A DNA stretch of 64,000 nt from Streptomyces sp. WP-1 (GTDB taxonomy: Bacteria > Actinomycetota > Actinomycetes > Streptomycetales > Streptomycetaceae): assembly GCF_030450125.1 (NCBI RefSeq), contig NZ_CP123923.1, positions 6,791,001-6,855,000 of the forward strand, written 5' to 3'. Positions 1-8,530 of the stretch are shown here, piece after piece; within the stretch, counting starts at the first letter, position 1, and each line of letters begins with the position of its first letter. The position numbers and the translations under genes were made by a program. The notes beneath the pieces were generated by a model. It made no database searches. It saw nothing but the letters and a program-made list of their open reading frames with translations, and had not been told where the DNA came from.

Positions 1-1701
1 GATGCCGTCGAAGGACTCCATGCGCTGGAGCAGATACGCCGACTCGATGTTGGCGTGCCGGTCGTGCGCGTCCTTGACCTGCGAGCGCTTGCCGAAGATC
101 GCGTCGGCCTCGTCGAACAGCAGCACCGCGTTGACCGCGGACGCCTCGGTGAAGATCCGCTCCAGGTTCTTCTCTGTCTCGCCGATGTACTTGTCGACCA
201 CCGTGGACAGGTCCACCACGTACAGATCCATGCCCAGGTCGGCCGCGACCACCTCGGCGGACATCGTCTTGCCGGTGCCGGACTCCCCGGCGAACAGCGC
301 GATCACACCCCGCCCCCGGCCGCCGCCCGGCCGCATCCGCCACTGCCCGAGCACCTGCTCGCGATGCCGGGCGCGCACCGCCAGCTCCCGCAGCCTGCGG
401 TGGGTCGGCGCGGGCAGCACCAGGTCGTCCCAGCCGACGGCCGGTTCCACCCGGCGGGCCAGCCGCGCGAGCCCCGCCCCGTTCTGCGCCCGTACGGCGG
501 CCCGCAGATCGTCGGGCCGCACCGCCCGGTCGGCCAGCGCGGCCGTGCGCACCGCGGCGCCCGCGGCCCGGCGCAGCTGCCCGCCGTCCAGCCGGTGCGC
601 GGCGACCGCCGAGGCGAGCGTCTCCGCCGCGGCCGGGTCGACACCGTCGGAGCCGGCCCGTTCCAGCGCGTGCCGCCAGCGTGCGGCCTGACGGCCGGGG
701 GAGGGCGGGGCCACCGGGAGGACCACCGGGGTGTCGGCGGCCCAGGCCGGGTCCCAGCCGTCCGTGCCGTACAGGAACAGCGGGAGCCCGCGCAGCGCGG
801 CGCACACGTCCCTGGTCATCCGGTCGCGTCGGGCGGGCTCCGGGGGCAGCGCCTCCAGCGGGCCGAGGACGACGCCCGCGCCGGACAGCCGGGCCTCCAG
901 GGCCGCCACCCGGACCAGCGCGGGCACCTCGGCGCCGTGCCGGGCGAGGGCCGCCGCGTCGAGCACCAGCGGCCGCAGCCCGGCGGCGCGCAGGGCGGCC
1001 ACCGCGAGACCGGGCGCGTCGCCGCCGCGGTTCAGCAGCTGCACCAGGCCGGGACCGGAGAGCGCCGCGGCGGACGCGCGGGCCACGTCGGCGGGCTCGG
1101 CCGTCGGGTCGGCGTCGGCCTCGCCGAGCAGCCCGGCCAGCCGCGCGTCCGGCTCGGTGCCGCCCAGCAGATGCGCGCTCACCCGGTCCGGGACCGCCAG
1201 CACACGTGACAGCGGCGGCCGTTCGGGCTCGGTGACCTCGATCAGACCGCCCGCGATCAGCGGCGCCCCGGGGGCGAGCCGGAAGCGGGCGGCGGACGCG
1301 GCGGGCAGCCCGCACAGCTCCAGGGCGAGGGCGACCGTCGGCCGGCGGCGCGTCAGATCGTCGTTGAGATAGCCGTACAGCCGCTCGAACCGGGGGTCCA
1401 GATCCGGTGCCAGGGCGACCAGCAGCAGATCCGTGTCCAGCGGCGAGAGCCCGAACCGCTCGGCCAGCAGCCCGAGTCCGGACGTCGGGGGCACCGGCGG
1501 CGGCTCGTGGTCGGGCAGCCCCAGGCCGCCCGGCTCCTCCAGGATCCGCGCCACCGCCTGCGGGGTCAGGTACTGGCCCCGGTACGGGTCGTCCGGATCC
1601 GGGTCGACGGCGCGCCGCGCGGCCACCGCACGGCGCACCCGCTCCTCGGTCAGCCGCAGCCGCGCCCACAGGACGTCCACCTCGGCCTCGGTGGCGTACA
1701 T
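1..1701 (-). CDS. AAA+ ATPase of a contractile injection system locus (C-terminus beyond window)
   Basis: An AAA+ ATPase of the kind encoded in extracellular contractile injection system (CIS/PVC-like) loci, where it is thought to act in assembly or disassembly of the particle. The first 567 residues are present and the reading frame is open to position 1. An N-terminal region of about 440 residues, rich in Ala, Arg and Leu, precedes the ATPase core. The Walker A segment GESGTGKT lies near residues 470-477 and Walker B (LLFDEADAIFG) near 525-535, giving a CDC48/FtsH-like fold. The ATG overlaps the stop of the upstream DUF4255 gene by one base (TGATG), so the two are translationally coupled. 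The CIS assignment rests mainly on the Pvc16-type neighbour; the ATPase fold itself is clear. Confidence 0.85.
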   Translation of the reverse strand, partial: MYATEAEVDVLWARLRLTEERVRRAVAARRAVDPDPDDPYRGQYLTPQAVARILEEPGGLGLPDHEPPPVPPTSGLGLLAERFGLSPLDTDLLLVALAPDLDPRFERLYGYLNDDLTRRRPTVALALELCGLPAASAARFRLAPGAPLIAGGLIEVTEPERPPLSRVLAVPDRVSAHLLGGTEPDARLAGLLGEADADPTAEPADVARASAAALSGPGLVQLLNRGGDAPGLAVAALRAAGLRPLVLDAAALARHGAEVPALVRVAALEARLSGAGVVLGPLEALPPEPARRDRMTRDVCAALRGLPLFLYGTDGWDPAWAADTPVVLPVAPPSPGRQAARWRHALERAGSDGVDPAAAETLASAVAAHRLDGGQLRRAAGAAVRTAALADRAVRPDDLRAAVRAQNGAGLARLARRVEPAVGWDDLVLPAPTHRRLRELAVRARHREQVLGQWRMRPGGGRGRGVIALFAGESGTGKTMSAEVVAADLGMDLYVVDLSTVVDKYIGETEKNLERIFTEASAVNAVLLFDEADAIFGKRSQVKDAHDRHANIESAYLLQRMESFDGI

Positions 1702-2405
1702 CAGGGCTGCCGCCTCCCTCGGCGGCGCCGGGCCGGAACCGCGGGCCGCTCACGCAGGCCGGCGAAACCCTCCGCACCGGGGTCGCCGACCTCCTCGTAC
1801 CGCAGCCGTCGTCCCGGCGCGGGTTCCCCGTCGGCCCCGAGTCCGCCCGCGCGCACCAGGAGACCCTCGGTCACCGGCGGCGCGGCCGGGCGGGCCACGG
1901 CGGCCAGCGGTGCGCGCACCCGGACGCCGAGCGACGGCTTCAGCTCGCCGTCCAGCGCCGACCACACATCGGACGCGGACGGCGCGTCGATCCCGCCCCC
2001 GGCGGTGTCCAGGGACACCGTGAGCCCCAGCTCGGCGAGCGAGCCGGTGAGCAGGTCCGCCGGCAGCGCGTCCGTGCTCACCAGCGTGCCCAACACCTGG
2101 GAGAGCAACCGGTGTTCGTCCTGCGGGCGGCTCGCCCACGCCGTGACCAGATACGTCAGCTCGAACCAGCGGGGCGGGGTGCGCCGCGCCACCACATACC
2201 CCTCGGTGTCGTGCACCTCACCGGCGCCGCTGCCGCGCCGGGTGGCGTCCTCCTGGATGTGGTACAGGAACACGCACACCGTGGGCGCGTTGCGGCGGGC
2301 CGCCCAGTCGCGGGTCGGGGCGTCGAAGACCACCTCGACCCCGGACGCCTCCAGACCGGACCCGGCGAGCAGCGCGCGCAGCGCCTCGTCGACCTCGTGG
2401 ATCAT
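1701..2405 (-). CDS. DUF4255 (Pvc16 N-terminal-like) CIS protein
   Basis: A 234-residue protein of the DUF4255/Pvc16_N family, a component of contractile injection systems and related R-type particles, believed to sit at the end of the tail tube or sheath. Family features seen are the N-terminal helix MIHEVDEALRALL, the strand VCVFLYHIQED followed by a variable loop, and the segment RWFELTYLVTAWA near the middle. The C-terminal 30 residues are Arg/Pro-rich and probably disordered. The gene overlaps its neighbours at both ends: its ATG overlaps the stop of the large upstream gene (ATGA), and its stop overlaps the ATPase start. This indicates one cotranscribed unit reading leftwards. Confidence 0.85.
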   Translation of the reverse strand: MIHEVDEALRALLAGSGLEASGVEVVFDAPTRDWAARRNAPTVCVFLYHIQEDATRRGSGAGEVHDTEGYVVARRTPPRWFELTYLVTAWASRPQDEHRLLSQVLGTLVSTDALPADLLTGSLAELGLTVSLDTAGGGIDAPSASDVWSALDGELKPSLGVRVRAPLAAVARPAAPPVTEGLLVRAGGLGADGEPAPGRRLRYEEVGDPGAEGFAGLRERPAVPARRRRGRRQP

Positions 2406-5400
2406 CGGCGGGTCACCTCGTCGGGCGGCTGCACACTGCCCGTCACCACCAGGAAGTCCGTCTTCACCGGGGAGAACCCGGGGCCCCGCGCGGTGATGGT
2501 GCGCGGTCCCGTCTGGTCCTTGGTGAGGATGAGCAGCTGGCCGATGAAGGTTCCGTCGGGCTTGGGCACGGTCGGCGCGGCGGCGGCCGTGATCCCCGGC
2601 TTCCAGGTGAAGCGCACCGGCACGCCCGGCGGGAAGTCCTTGCCGCGCACCGAGGTGACGAAGCCGGGCTTGCCGATCGGCGGCACCGCGATGATCTTCG
2701 GCTGGAGGATCCGCAGCTTCGTACTGGCCTTGTTGTCCCGGAGGTCGGCATCCGTGCCGGTGGTGGTCAGGACACCGGTGGCCCGGCCGGTCAGCGCGTG
2801 GTCGGGGGCGAGCACCACCCGTACGACGGTGCCGGAACCCGGCGCCAGATCGGGCAGCGCGCACAGCCAGGAGCTGTCGCAGCCCGGCGGCGGACCGCCG
2901 TTCGGGATCCCGGCGGGCAGCGAGATCCGCAGCCGCAGCCCGGTGGCCAGCGCGTTGCGGCCGTTGCGCACGGTGTACGTCACCACGACCCGGCCGCCGA
3001 CGTAACCCGGGTTGGGCTGCGCCGTCACGGTGACCCCCGGGCCCGCCTTGGGCGCGGGCGGAGCGGGCGGCGCGGGCGGCGGAGGCTTCGGGGTGGGCGT
3101 ATGCGTGGGCGTGGGGGTCGGGGTGGGCGTAGGGGGCGGCGGGGTCGGCGGCGCGGGCGGCCGTACCGGCACCACGGTCCGGGTGGAGTTGTCCCCGGGC
3201 TGCGGATCGATGACGCTGCCGGTGACCGACCAGTCGATGGGCTGGTCTCCGGTCACGTTCCCGGTGACGGTCACGGTGACCGGGACCGTCGTACCGGGTG
3301 GCACCACCCCGAGGTCGCACTGGAGCGTGGCCGCGTCACAGGTGCCGCCCGGATAGGTGACCTTGGTGACGGTCACGCCGGCCGGCGGCGCCATGGTCAG
3401 CCGGGTGCCGGGCGAGGCGGCCGGGCCGTTGTTGACGACGTCCACCGTCAGGTCCGTGGACGTGCCGACGGTCAGCGGCGGTGTCGTACCCGGGGCGTGC
3501 ACCGCCAGGTCCACCGACTGCTCGACGCTGGGCTCCTTCTGCCGGCCCGGCAACTCGGTGGTGAGCGGGGTGACCTGGCCCGTCGAGACGGTCAACACGT
3601 AGAGGTTCTCCGGGCAGTTGACCGGCGCGTCGTCCCGTGCGCTGAACACGATCTGGGAGCCGTCCGCCGTCCAGGCCGCGTCGCGCGGCTGGTGCGGTCC
3701 GGTGACCGTGGTGTCGGGCAGCTGCTGACGGCAGGCGTCCGCGCTGCCCCGCGCCGCCTCGGGCAGCAGCACCTGGCAGCTGTCGCCGGACACGGAGGTC
3801 AGCACCAGCCCGTTGCGCTCGTCCACGAGGCCGCCGCCGTTCTTGCGGTTGAAGGCGATCGAGCGGCCGTCGGGGGAGAAGGCGGGACTGTCGTCGATGA
3901 CCGAGCAGTTGCCGGGGCAGTTCGCCGCGCTGAGGTCCTTCTGCGCGTTCAGGTCGTCGACCGGCACGGTCCAGATGTGCTTGTTGCCGCCCTTGCCGTC
4001 GATCACCGCGTTACGGGTGAAGGCGAGCACGGTGCCGTCCGGGGACCAGGTGGGCTGGGCGTCGCTGCCGTTCTGCTGCCCGGCCGGCGGGACCACCTCG
4101 TGCACGATCGCGCCGGTGGCGGCGTCGGCGATCAGGATGCGGCCGGGACCGGACGCGGACCCGACCCCGCCCGGCGAAGTCCGGGTGAACGCCAGGTACT
4201 TGCCGTCCGGCGAGAACGTCGGGTCGGTGTCCCAGTCCTGCGGCCCCCGCCCGGCCAGCGGCATCGCCCGCGGGTTCTGCCCGTCGGCGTCCGTCGTCCA
4301 GATCCGCTCGATCCGTCCCTGGCCGCTCGGGGCGTCCTCGAACCGGGTGACCACGATCCCCCGGCCGTCCGGCGTGTAGTTCTGCCGCTCGGTCCACGGG
4401 TCGTACCCGGCCGCCGGCTCGAACAACGGGTCCTTCGTCGGATCGGTGTTGGTGTCGGCCGCCGGGTCCTCCTGGAGCACCGGCACCCCGAGATCGCGGG
4501 GATCGGAGCCGTCCATCCGCACGTCCTGGAGGGTCGCCACCCGCTGGTCGGGCGTCGCGTTCTGGCCCTTCACCGCGGGCGCGGGCTCCGAGAGGCGGTC
4601 CACCACGGGGTAGCCGCCGGTCACCGAGCCGACCCAGGTCACCGACGAGACATCGCGGTTCTCGCTGAGCACCAGATCCGGGTCCGGGTGCTGGCCGGGG
4701 TCCTGCGGGGCCCGCCACACATGGTTCCAGTCACCCTCGCAGGAGCAGGTGTGGTTGGTGCTGAGGAACAGCACGCCGTTCCCGTCGGGCATCCAGGCCG
4801 CCCCGTGGGTCGCCCACTGCGCCGCCGTGCCCGCGAGCAGCGGCTGGTCGCCGTCCGGGCGGCCCAGCTCGCGCAGCCGGGGCCCGGTCGTGGAGTCGAC
4901 GGTGTACGTGTACGCGAGCAGGTTCCGGTGCGCGTCGTCGTTCACCGGGTTGAACACCGGCTCGGTCGCGCTGCCGCCGAGCGTCCCGGTGAGCGCCGTC
5001 GGGGCGCCCCCGGCCAGCGGGCGCACATAGATCTGCGCCCCGGTCCCCGCGTCCGGGTCCGCGCTGTAGGCCAGCCGCTGCCCGTCCGCCGACACCGTCG
5101 GACTCTGCTCGTCGTACGGCGTGTCGGTCAGCCGGGTCAGACCGGTGCCGTCGGTGCGCACCAGCCAGAGATCGCGCTGCTTCTCGCCGTCCGGGCCGCC
5201 CGGCTCCGCCGAGTCGAACACCACCGAGCCGCCGTCCGGGGTCAGCCTCGGATGCGCCGCGTCCCGGCCGCTGGTCAGCTTGCGCACCGAGCCGTCCGCC
5301 GCCCGCAGATAGATCTGCGGATGCTTGTCGTCACGGCGGCTCGCGAACACGATCGTGTCGCCGAGCGCCGTCGCCTGCACGTCGTAGTGCGCCGGGCCCG

Positions 5401-5659
5401 CGCCGAACAGCGGATCGCTGCTCCCGGTGCTCGCCACCCGGCCCAGGCTGCGGTGGTCGGTGCCCGCGAACGCCACCCGCGCGGGCGCGACCTGGGCGGC
5501 CGTCGGCCGGACGGGGTCGGCGCCGCTCGGTCCCGAGGCCGCGGTCACCGCCAACAACGGGACCAGCAGCAGCGACGAGGCGCCGAATCTCCCCAGCCGG
5601 CGCTGCCCGCCGGGGCCAGCGGTGCCGTTCACGGTCCACCTCGCAGTCTCAGTACACAT
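2402..5659 (-). CDS. Large exported PD40 beta-propeller protein with CARDB/DUF11-like domains
   Basis: A 1085-residue secreted or surface protein. The N-terminus carries a basic segment followed by a hydrophobic stretch (about residues 22-45) resembling a signal peptide. Residues 75-690 hold repeated TolB/PD40-type blades (patterns such as PTFSPDGKYLAFT, PAFSPDGRSIAFN, PTWSPDGTVLAFT). A DUF11/CARDB-like Ig domain follows (about 695-825), then a Pro/Thr linker (about 830-871), a second CARDB-like domain (about 880-980) and a C-terminal IPT-like domain. It is the first gene of the ATPase-DUF4255 unit. Its role in a CIS is unknown. Cell-surface recognition or a scaffold is an inference from the beta-propeller and Ig domains. 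The start was chosen at the only ATG preceding the signal-like segment. Confidence 0.85.
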   Translation of the reverse strand: MCTETARWTVNGTAGPGGQRRLGRFGASSLLLVPLLAVTAASGPSGADPVRPTAAQVAPARVAFAGTDHRSLGRVASTGSSDPLFGAGPAHYDVQATALGDTIVFASRRDDKHPQIYLRAADGSVRKLTSGRDAAHPRLTPDGGSVVFDSAEPGGPDGEKQRDLWLVRTDGTGLTRLTDTPYDEQSPTVSADGQRLAYSADPDAGTGAQIYVRPLAGGAPTALTGTLGGSATEPVFNPVNDDAHRNLLAYTYTVDSTTGPRLRELGRPDGDQPLLAGTAAQWATHGAAWMPDGNGVLFLSTNHTCSCEGDWNHVWRAPQDPGQHPDPDLVLSENRDVSSVTWVGSVTGGYPVVDRLSEPAPAVKGQNATPDQRVATLQDVRMDGSDPRDLGVPVLQEDPAADTNTDPTKDPLFEPAAGYDPWTERQNYTPDGRGIVVTRFEDAPSGQGRIERIWTTDADGQNPRAMPLAGRGPQDWDTDPTFSPDGKYLAFTRTSPGGVGSASGPGRILIADAATGAIVHEVVPPAGQQNGSDAQPTWSPDGTVLAFTRNAVIDGKGGNKHIWTVPVDDLNAQKDLSAANCPGNCSVIDDSPAFSPDGRSIAFNRKNGGGLVDERNGLVLTSVSGDSCQVLLPEAARGSADACRQQLPDTTVTGPHQPRDAAWTADGSQIVFSARDDAPVNCPENLYVLTVSTGQVTPLTTELPGRQKEPSVEQSVDLAVHAPGTTPPLTVGTSTDLTVDVVNNGPAASPGTRLTMAPPAGVTVTKVTYPGGTCDAATLQCDLGVVPPGTTVPVTVTVTGNVTGDQPIDWSVTGSVIDPQPGDNSTRTVVPVRPPAPPTPPPPTPTPTPTPTHTPTPKPPPPAPPAPPAPKAGPGVTVTAQPNPGYVGGRVVVTYTVRNGRNALATGLRLRISLPAGIPNGGPPPGCDSSWLCALPDLAPGSGTVVRVVLAPDHALTGRATGVLTTTGTDADLRDNKASTKLRILQPKIIAVPPIGKPGFVTSVRGKDFPPGVPVRFTWKPGITAAAAPTVPKPDGTFIGQLLILTKDQTGPRTITARGPGFSPVKTDFLVVTGSVQPPDEVTRR

Positions 5660-5797
5660 GGGTGCGCTCCGCCACTGTGCGCCATGGGCGCGCCCGGCGG
5701 CAGGGCGGCGGGGACCCTGCCGGGGGAAGGGCCCGTTGCGCTTTCGGGCAGCCCCCGGGTGCCCGGACAGCCGTCGGCCCGGTCCGCCGAGCCGGCG

Positions 5798-6469
5798 TCA
5801 GATCAGTCCGTTGCGCAGCGCGTACCCCACCGCGTGCGCCCGGTTGCGCAGTTGGAGGCGCGTGGTGACCTCGTGCAGCACGTTCTTGACGGTCCGTTCG
5901 GAGTACGACGTCTTCTCCGCGATCTCCGAGGTGTCCAGCCCCTCCGCCACCAGGCGCAGCATGTCCGCCTCGCGCGCGGTCAGCGTGGACAGCGAAAGAC
6001 CGCGCGGATCGAGCGTCGAGCGCTGGAGGCTGCCGACATGGCTGAGCAGTTTGCCGAGCAGATCGCCGGGCAACACGCCCTCGCCCTTGGCCAGCGCCAG
6101 CACCAGGTGCAGCAGCCGGTCCTGGTCCGCCTCCTGACGCCGCAGCACCGCGCCCACCCCGCACTCGATCACCCGTTGCAGTGCCGCGGATTCGAAGGTG
6201 CCCACCACCAGCCCGGTGCGGGTGGCGGTGTTGCGCTGGAGCCGCTGCAACAGGGCCGTCACCTCGTCGTCCACGGTGTCGACGACCACGAGCGAGATCC
6301 TCGCCCCGTCCGCGTCGCCGTCCGGGAGCAACTCCAATTCCGGTCGCTGGCGCAGCTGCTGGACGATGCCGATGTGCAGGACGAGATCCTGGGCGTAGAC
6401 GGCCACGGTCACCCGGTCCGGGCGGCCGACGGAGACGGGCGGGGTTCCGCCGGGCATCTGGACGATCAT
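5798..6469 (-). CDS. LuxR/NarL-type regulator with atypical receiver-like domain
   Basis: A 223-residue response-regulator-like protein. The C-terminal about 65 residues form a typical LuxR helix-turn-helix (LTAREADMLRLVAEGLDTSEI, then SERTVKNVLHEV). The N-terminal 130 residues follow the receiver pattern, with a hydrophobic strand (ISLVVVDTVDDEV) where the phospho-Asp would sit, but I see no usual acidic pocket plus conserved Thr/Lys set, so phosphorylation is doubtful. The ATG at 6469 has a GAAAG ribosome-binding site; an in-frame upstream start at 6499 is possible. It lies 138 bp upstream of the large PD40 gene in the same direction and is divergent to the membrane protein at 6696. It probably controls the CIS-edge genes, by position only. 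Confidence 0.85.
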   Translation of the reverse strand: MIVQMPGGTPPVSVGRPDRVTVAVYAQDLVLHIGIVQQLRQRPELELLPDGDADGARISLVVVDTVDDEVTALLQRLQRNTATRTGLVVGTFESAALQRVIECGVGAVLRRQEADQDRLLHLVLALAKGEGVLPGDLLGKLLSHVGSLQRSTLDPRGLSLSTLTAREADMLRLVAEGLDTSEIAEKTSYSERTVKNVLHEVTTRLQLRNRAHAVGYALRNGLI

Positions 6470-6695
6470 GAAGGTACTTTCTTTCGCAAGGCCGGACATG
6501 GTGGCGTTCTTCAGGACGCGCCCCGGGCGGCGGTGGTGGCGTCCGGGGCGGTGGGATGGAGCACACGACGCCTTCGGCGTGTCAGCTCGCGTCCCGATCG
6601 GTGGTGTTGACCTTGGCCGCTGCGGGCACGTCGACTGCCCGGAAGTTGCCCCCGTATCTCTCGTGGCGGTTCGGGTACGGCTCTACCGTCGTGGC

Positions 6696-8048
6696 GTGAC
6701 GCCATCTGCAGCCTCTTCCGGACCCGGCGCCCCCGGCCTCGACATCCCGGCCGTGTCGGTGACCCCGGGCGGCACCGCCACCACCAGCCTGACCGTGCGC
6801 AACGACAGCGACATCGTCGAGGCGTACACGCTGGAGGTGGTGGGCGACTGTGCGCCCTGGGCGACCGTGGCACCCGCGCGTATCTCGCTCTACCCCGGCA
6901 CCTCCGAGACGGTGACCATCACCCTGGCCCCACCCCGCTCGCCCGAGGTCCGGGCCGGCGATGTGCCGCTGGGCGTACGGGTGTTGCCGGCCGAGCATCC
7001 CGAGTCGGTCACCGTGCCCGAGACCACGGTGCACGTCGAGGAGTTCCACGAGCTGCGGACCGAGATCCTCCCGCGGCGCCGCCGCGGCTGGCTGCGCGGC
7101 CGCTACCGGCTGGCGGTGCGCAACGAGGGCAACACCCCGACGCGGGTCTCCTTCCGGCCCGAACAGGCGGGCGAGGAACTGCGGTTCGGGTTCGTGCCGG
7201 CCGAACTGCAACTGGAGCCCGGGGAGTCGGCGGAGACCCGGCTGCGGGTGCGCATCGGCAAGCCGGTGTGGTTCGGCAAGCCCGCCGTGTGGCCGTTCAC
7301 CGTGCACACCACCGACGGCGCGGCCGAGGCGCAGGCGGAGGCGAGCGCGCGTCCCGCGGCGTACGTACGGCCTCCGCTGGAGGCCGAGTTCGTCCAGATC
7401 CCCATCTTCCCGAAGTGGCTGCTGGCACTCCTCGCGGCCATCCTCGCCCTGCTGCTCGCCTGGTTCGCGCTGGTGCGCCCGGCGGTGCGCAGCGCGGCCC
7501 GGCAGGCCGCCGACGAGGTGGTCCAGCCGCGGCCCACTCCGGGCGACGGCAAGAACGGACAGTCGCCGGGCACCGGCACGGGCACCGGGACCGGTAACGG
7601 CACGGGCAAGGAGCAGGGCGGCGCGGGTCCCGGTGTGCCCGGCGGCGGGAGCCCCGGTGGCACCGGTCCCGGCACCTCGGCGGGCGGCGGCGAGCAGAGC
7701 TCGACCACCATCGACGTGGAGACGGCCGGCGGACAGGACAAGACCGGCAGCTACACGGTGCCGCAGGGCAAGGTGTTCGGCGTCACGGACATCGTGGTCG
7801 CCAACTTCCAGGGCGACGAGGGGGTCATGACCATCACCTTCGGCGACCGTAAGATCACCACGATCGCGCTGGAGACCTTCCGCAACCAGGACTACCACTG
7901 GGTCACCCCCATCGAGATCCCCGCGAACGCCACCGTCACCGCGAAGGTCAGCTGCGCGAAGCCGGGTACTCCGGCCACGGGCCGGCAGGCACAGCAGTGC
8001 CATGAGGTCCTGAACGTGAGCGGTGTACTCGCCAACGTCTCACAGTGA
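6696..8048 (+). CDS. Single-pass membrane protein with CARDB/Ig-like domains
   Basis: A 450-residue protein of a type often annotated 'hydrolytic protein' in Streptomyces, but no hydrolase motif is visible. Two Ig/CARDB-like regions (residues 10-120 and 125-230) contain phrases such as TTSLTVRNDSDIVEAYTLEV and RYRLAVRNEGNTPTRVSFR. A transmembrane helix follows (about 238-262, KWLLALLAAILALLLAWF), then a Gly/Thr-rich linker and a C-terminal domain of about 110 residues. The frame is open upstream to 6468, but the segment before 6696 reads as non-coding, so the GTG at 6696 is preferred. It is divergent from the LuxR gene and closes the CIS edge on this side. It could be an anchor or assembly factor; nothing in the sequence fixes the function. 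Confidence 0.7.
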   Translation: MTPSAASSGPGAPGLDIPAVSVTPGGTATTSLTVRNDSDIVEAYTLEVVGDCAPWATVAPARISLYPGTSETVTITLAPPRSPEVRAGDVPLGVRVLPAEHPESVTVPETTVHVEEFHELRTEILPRRRRGWLRGRYRLAVRNEGNTPTRVSFRPEQAGEELRFGFVPAELQLEPGESAETRLRVRIGKPVWFGKPAVWPFTVHTTDGAAEAQAEASARPAAYVRPPLEAEFVQIPIFPKWLLALLAAILALLLAWFALVRPAVRSAARQAADEVVQPRPTPGDGKNGQSPGTGTGTGTGNGTGKEQGGAGPGVPGGGSPGGTGPGTSAGGGEQSSTTIDVETAGGQDKTGSYTVPQGKVFGVTDIVVANFQGDEGVMTITFGDRKITTIALETFRNQDYHWVTPIEIPANATVTAKVSCAKPGTPATGRQAQQCHEVLNVSGVLANVSQ

Positions 8049-8475
8049 GGCGGCTTTTCCGAAAATAGTTCGCCTGGTGTGGCCTGTGTGGGAAGGGGAG
8101 ACTTTCACTCCGTCCGAAAACCGATATCGGGCCCTACTGTGCAGGAAATGTGCAGGTCAGTGCGGATGGCCAGGGATTTCGGGTCGTGACGGGAGCCGGA
8201 CCGGGGCCTGGGGACCGACATGGTCCGGACGGAATGGCCTATTCCCTACCGTTCATGTGGGGGAGGGGCGTGAGAGGGGGGCGCGCGGGCGCACGCACGC
8301 CCCCACGCGCGCCGCGAAAGCATCCCGCCACGCTTCGCGCAAGTACCCCGGGTGCGCCATGTCCATGCCCCCGCGTCCGAGGTGCGGCTGCCCTCCGGGA
8401 CCGGGCGGGAGTGCCCCTCCGTACGGCGTGAAAGTGCCCCCCGCCGCACCCGGGCGCTGCCCTTGAGGGCATGCC
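8049..8475. other. Intergenic region without recognisable gene
   Basis: About 430 bp between the convergent membrane protein and NRPS operon. It has one short direct repeat (TGTGCAGG twice, 3 bp apart, near 8139) and GC-rich sequence. The small open frames on both strands look like chance. Confidence 0.5.
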
Positions 8476-8517
8476 GAAGGGCGCCTTCCGGGCAACATCC
8501 CCGGTCAGGCGCCCTTC
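8476..8517 (-). terminator. Hairpin terminator of the diaminopropionate/NRPS operon
   Basis: A perfect 11-bp inverted repeat (GAAGGGCGCCT at 8476-8486 and AGGCGCCCTTC at 8507-8517). The stem can extend through an inner CCGG/CCGG pair, leaving a 9-base loop. It begins 14 bp beyond the stop of the last operon gene (8531). There is no U-tract, as is common for actinobacterial hairpin terminators. Confidence 0.75.
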
Positions 8518-8530
8518 CCTGGGCGAGGCG

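Noticed and set aside
2798..6610. Very long plus-strand open frame (1270 codons) across the PD40 and LuxR genes
   Set aside because: It is Arg/Gly/Pro-rich with no family features, and it is the antisense shadow of clear minus-strand genes in high-GC DNA.
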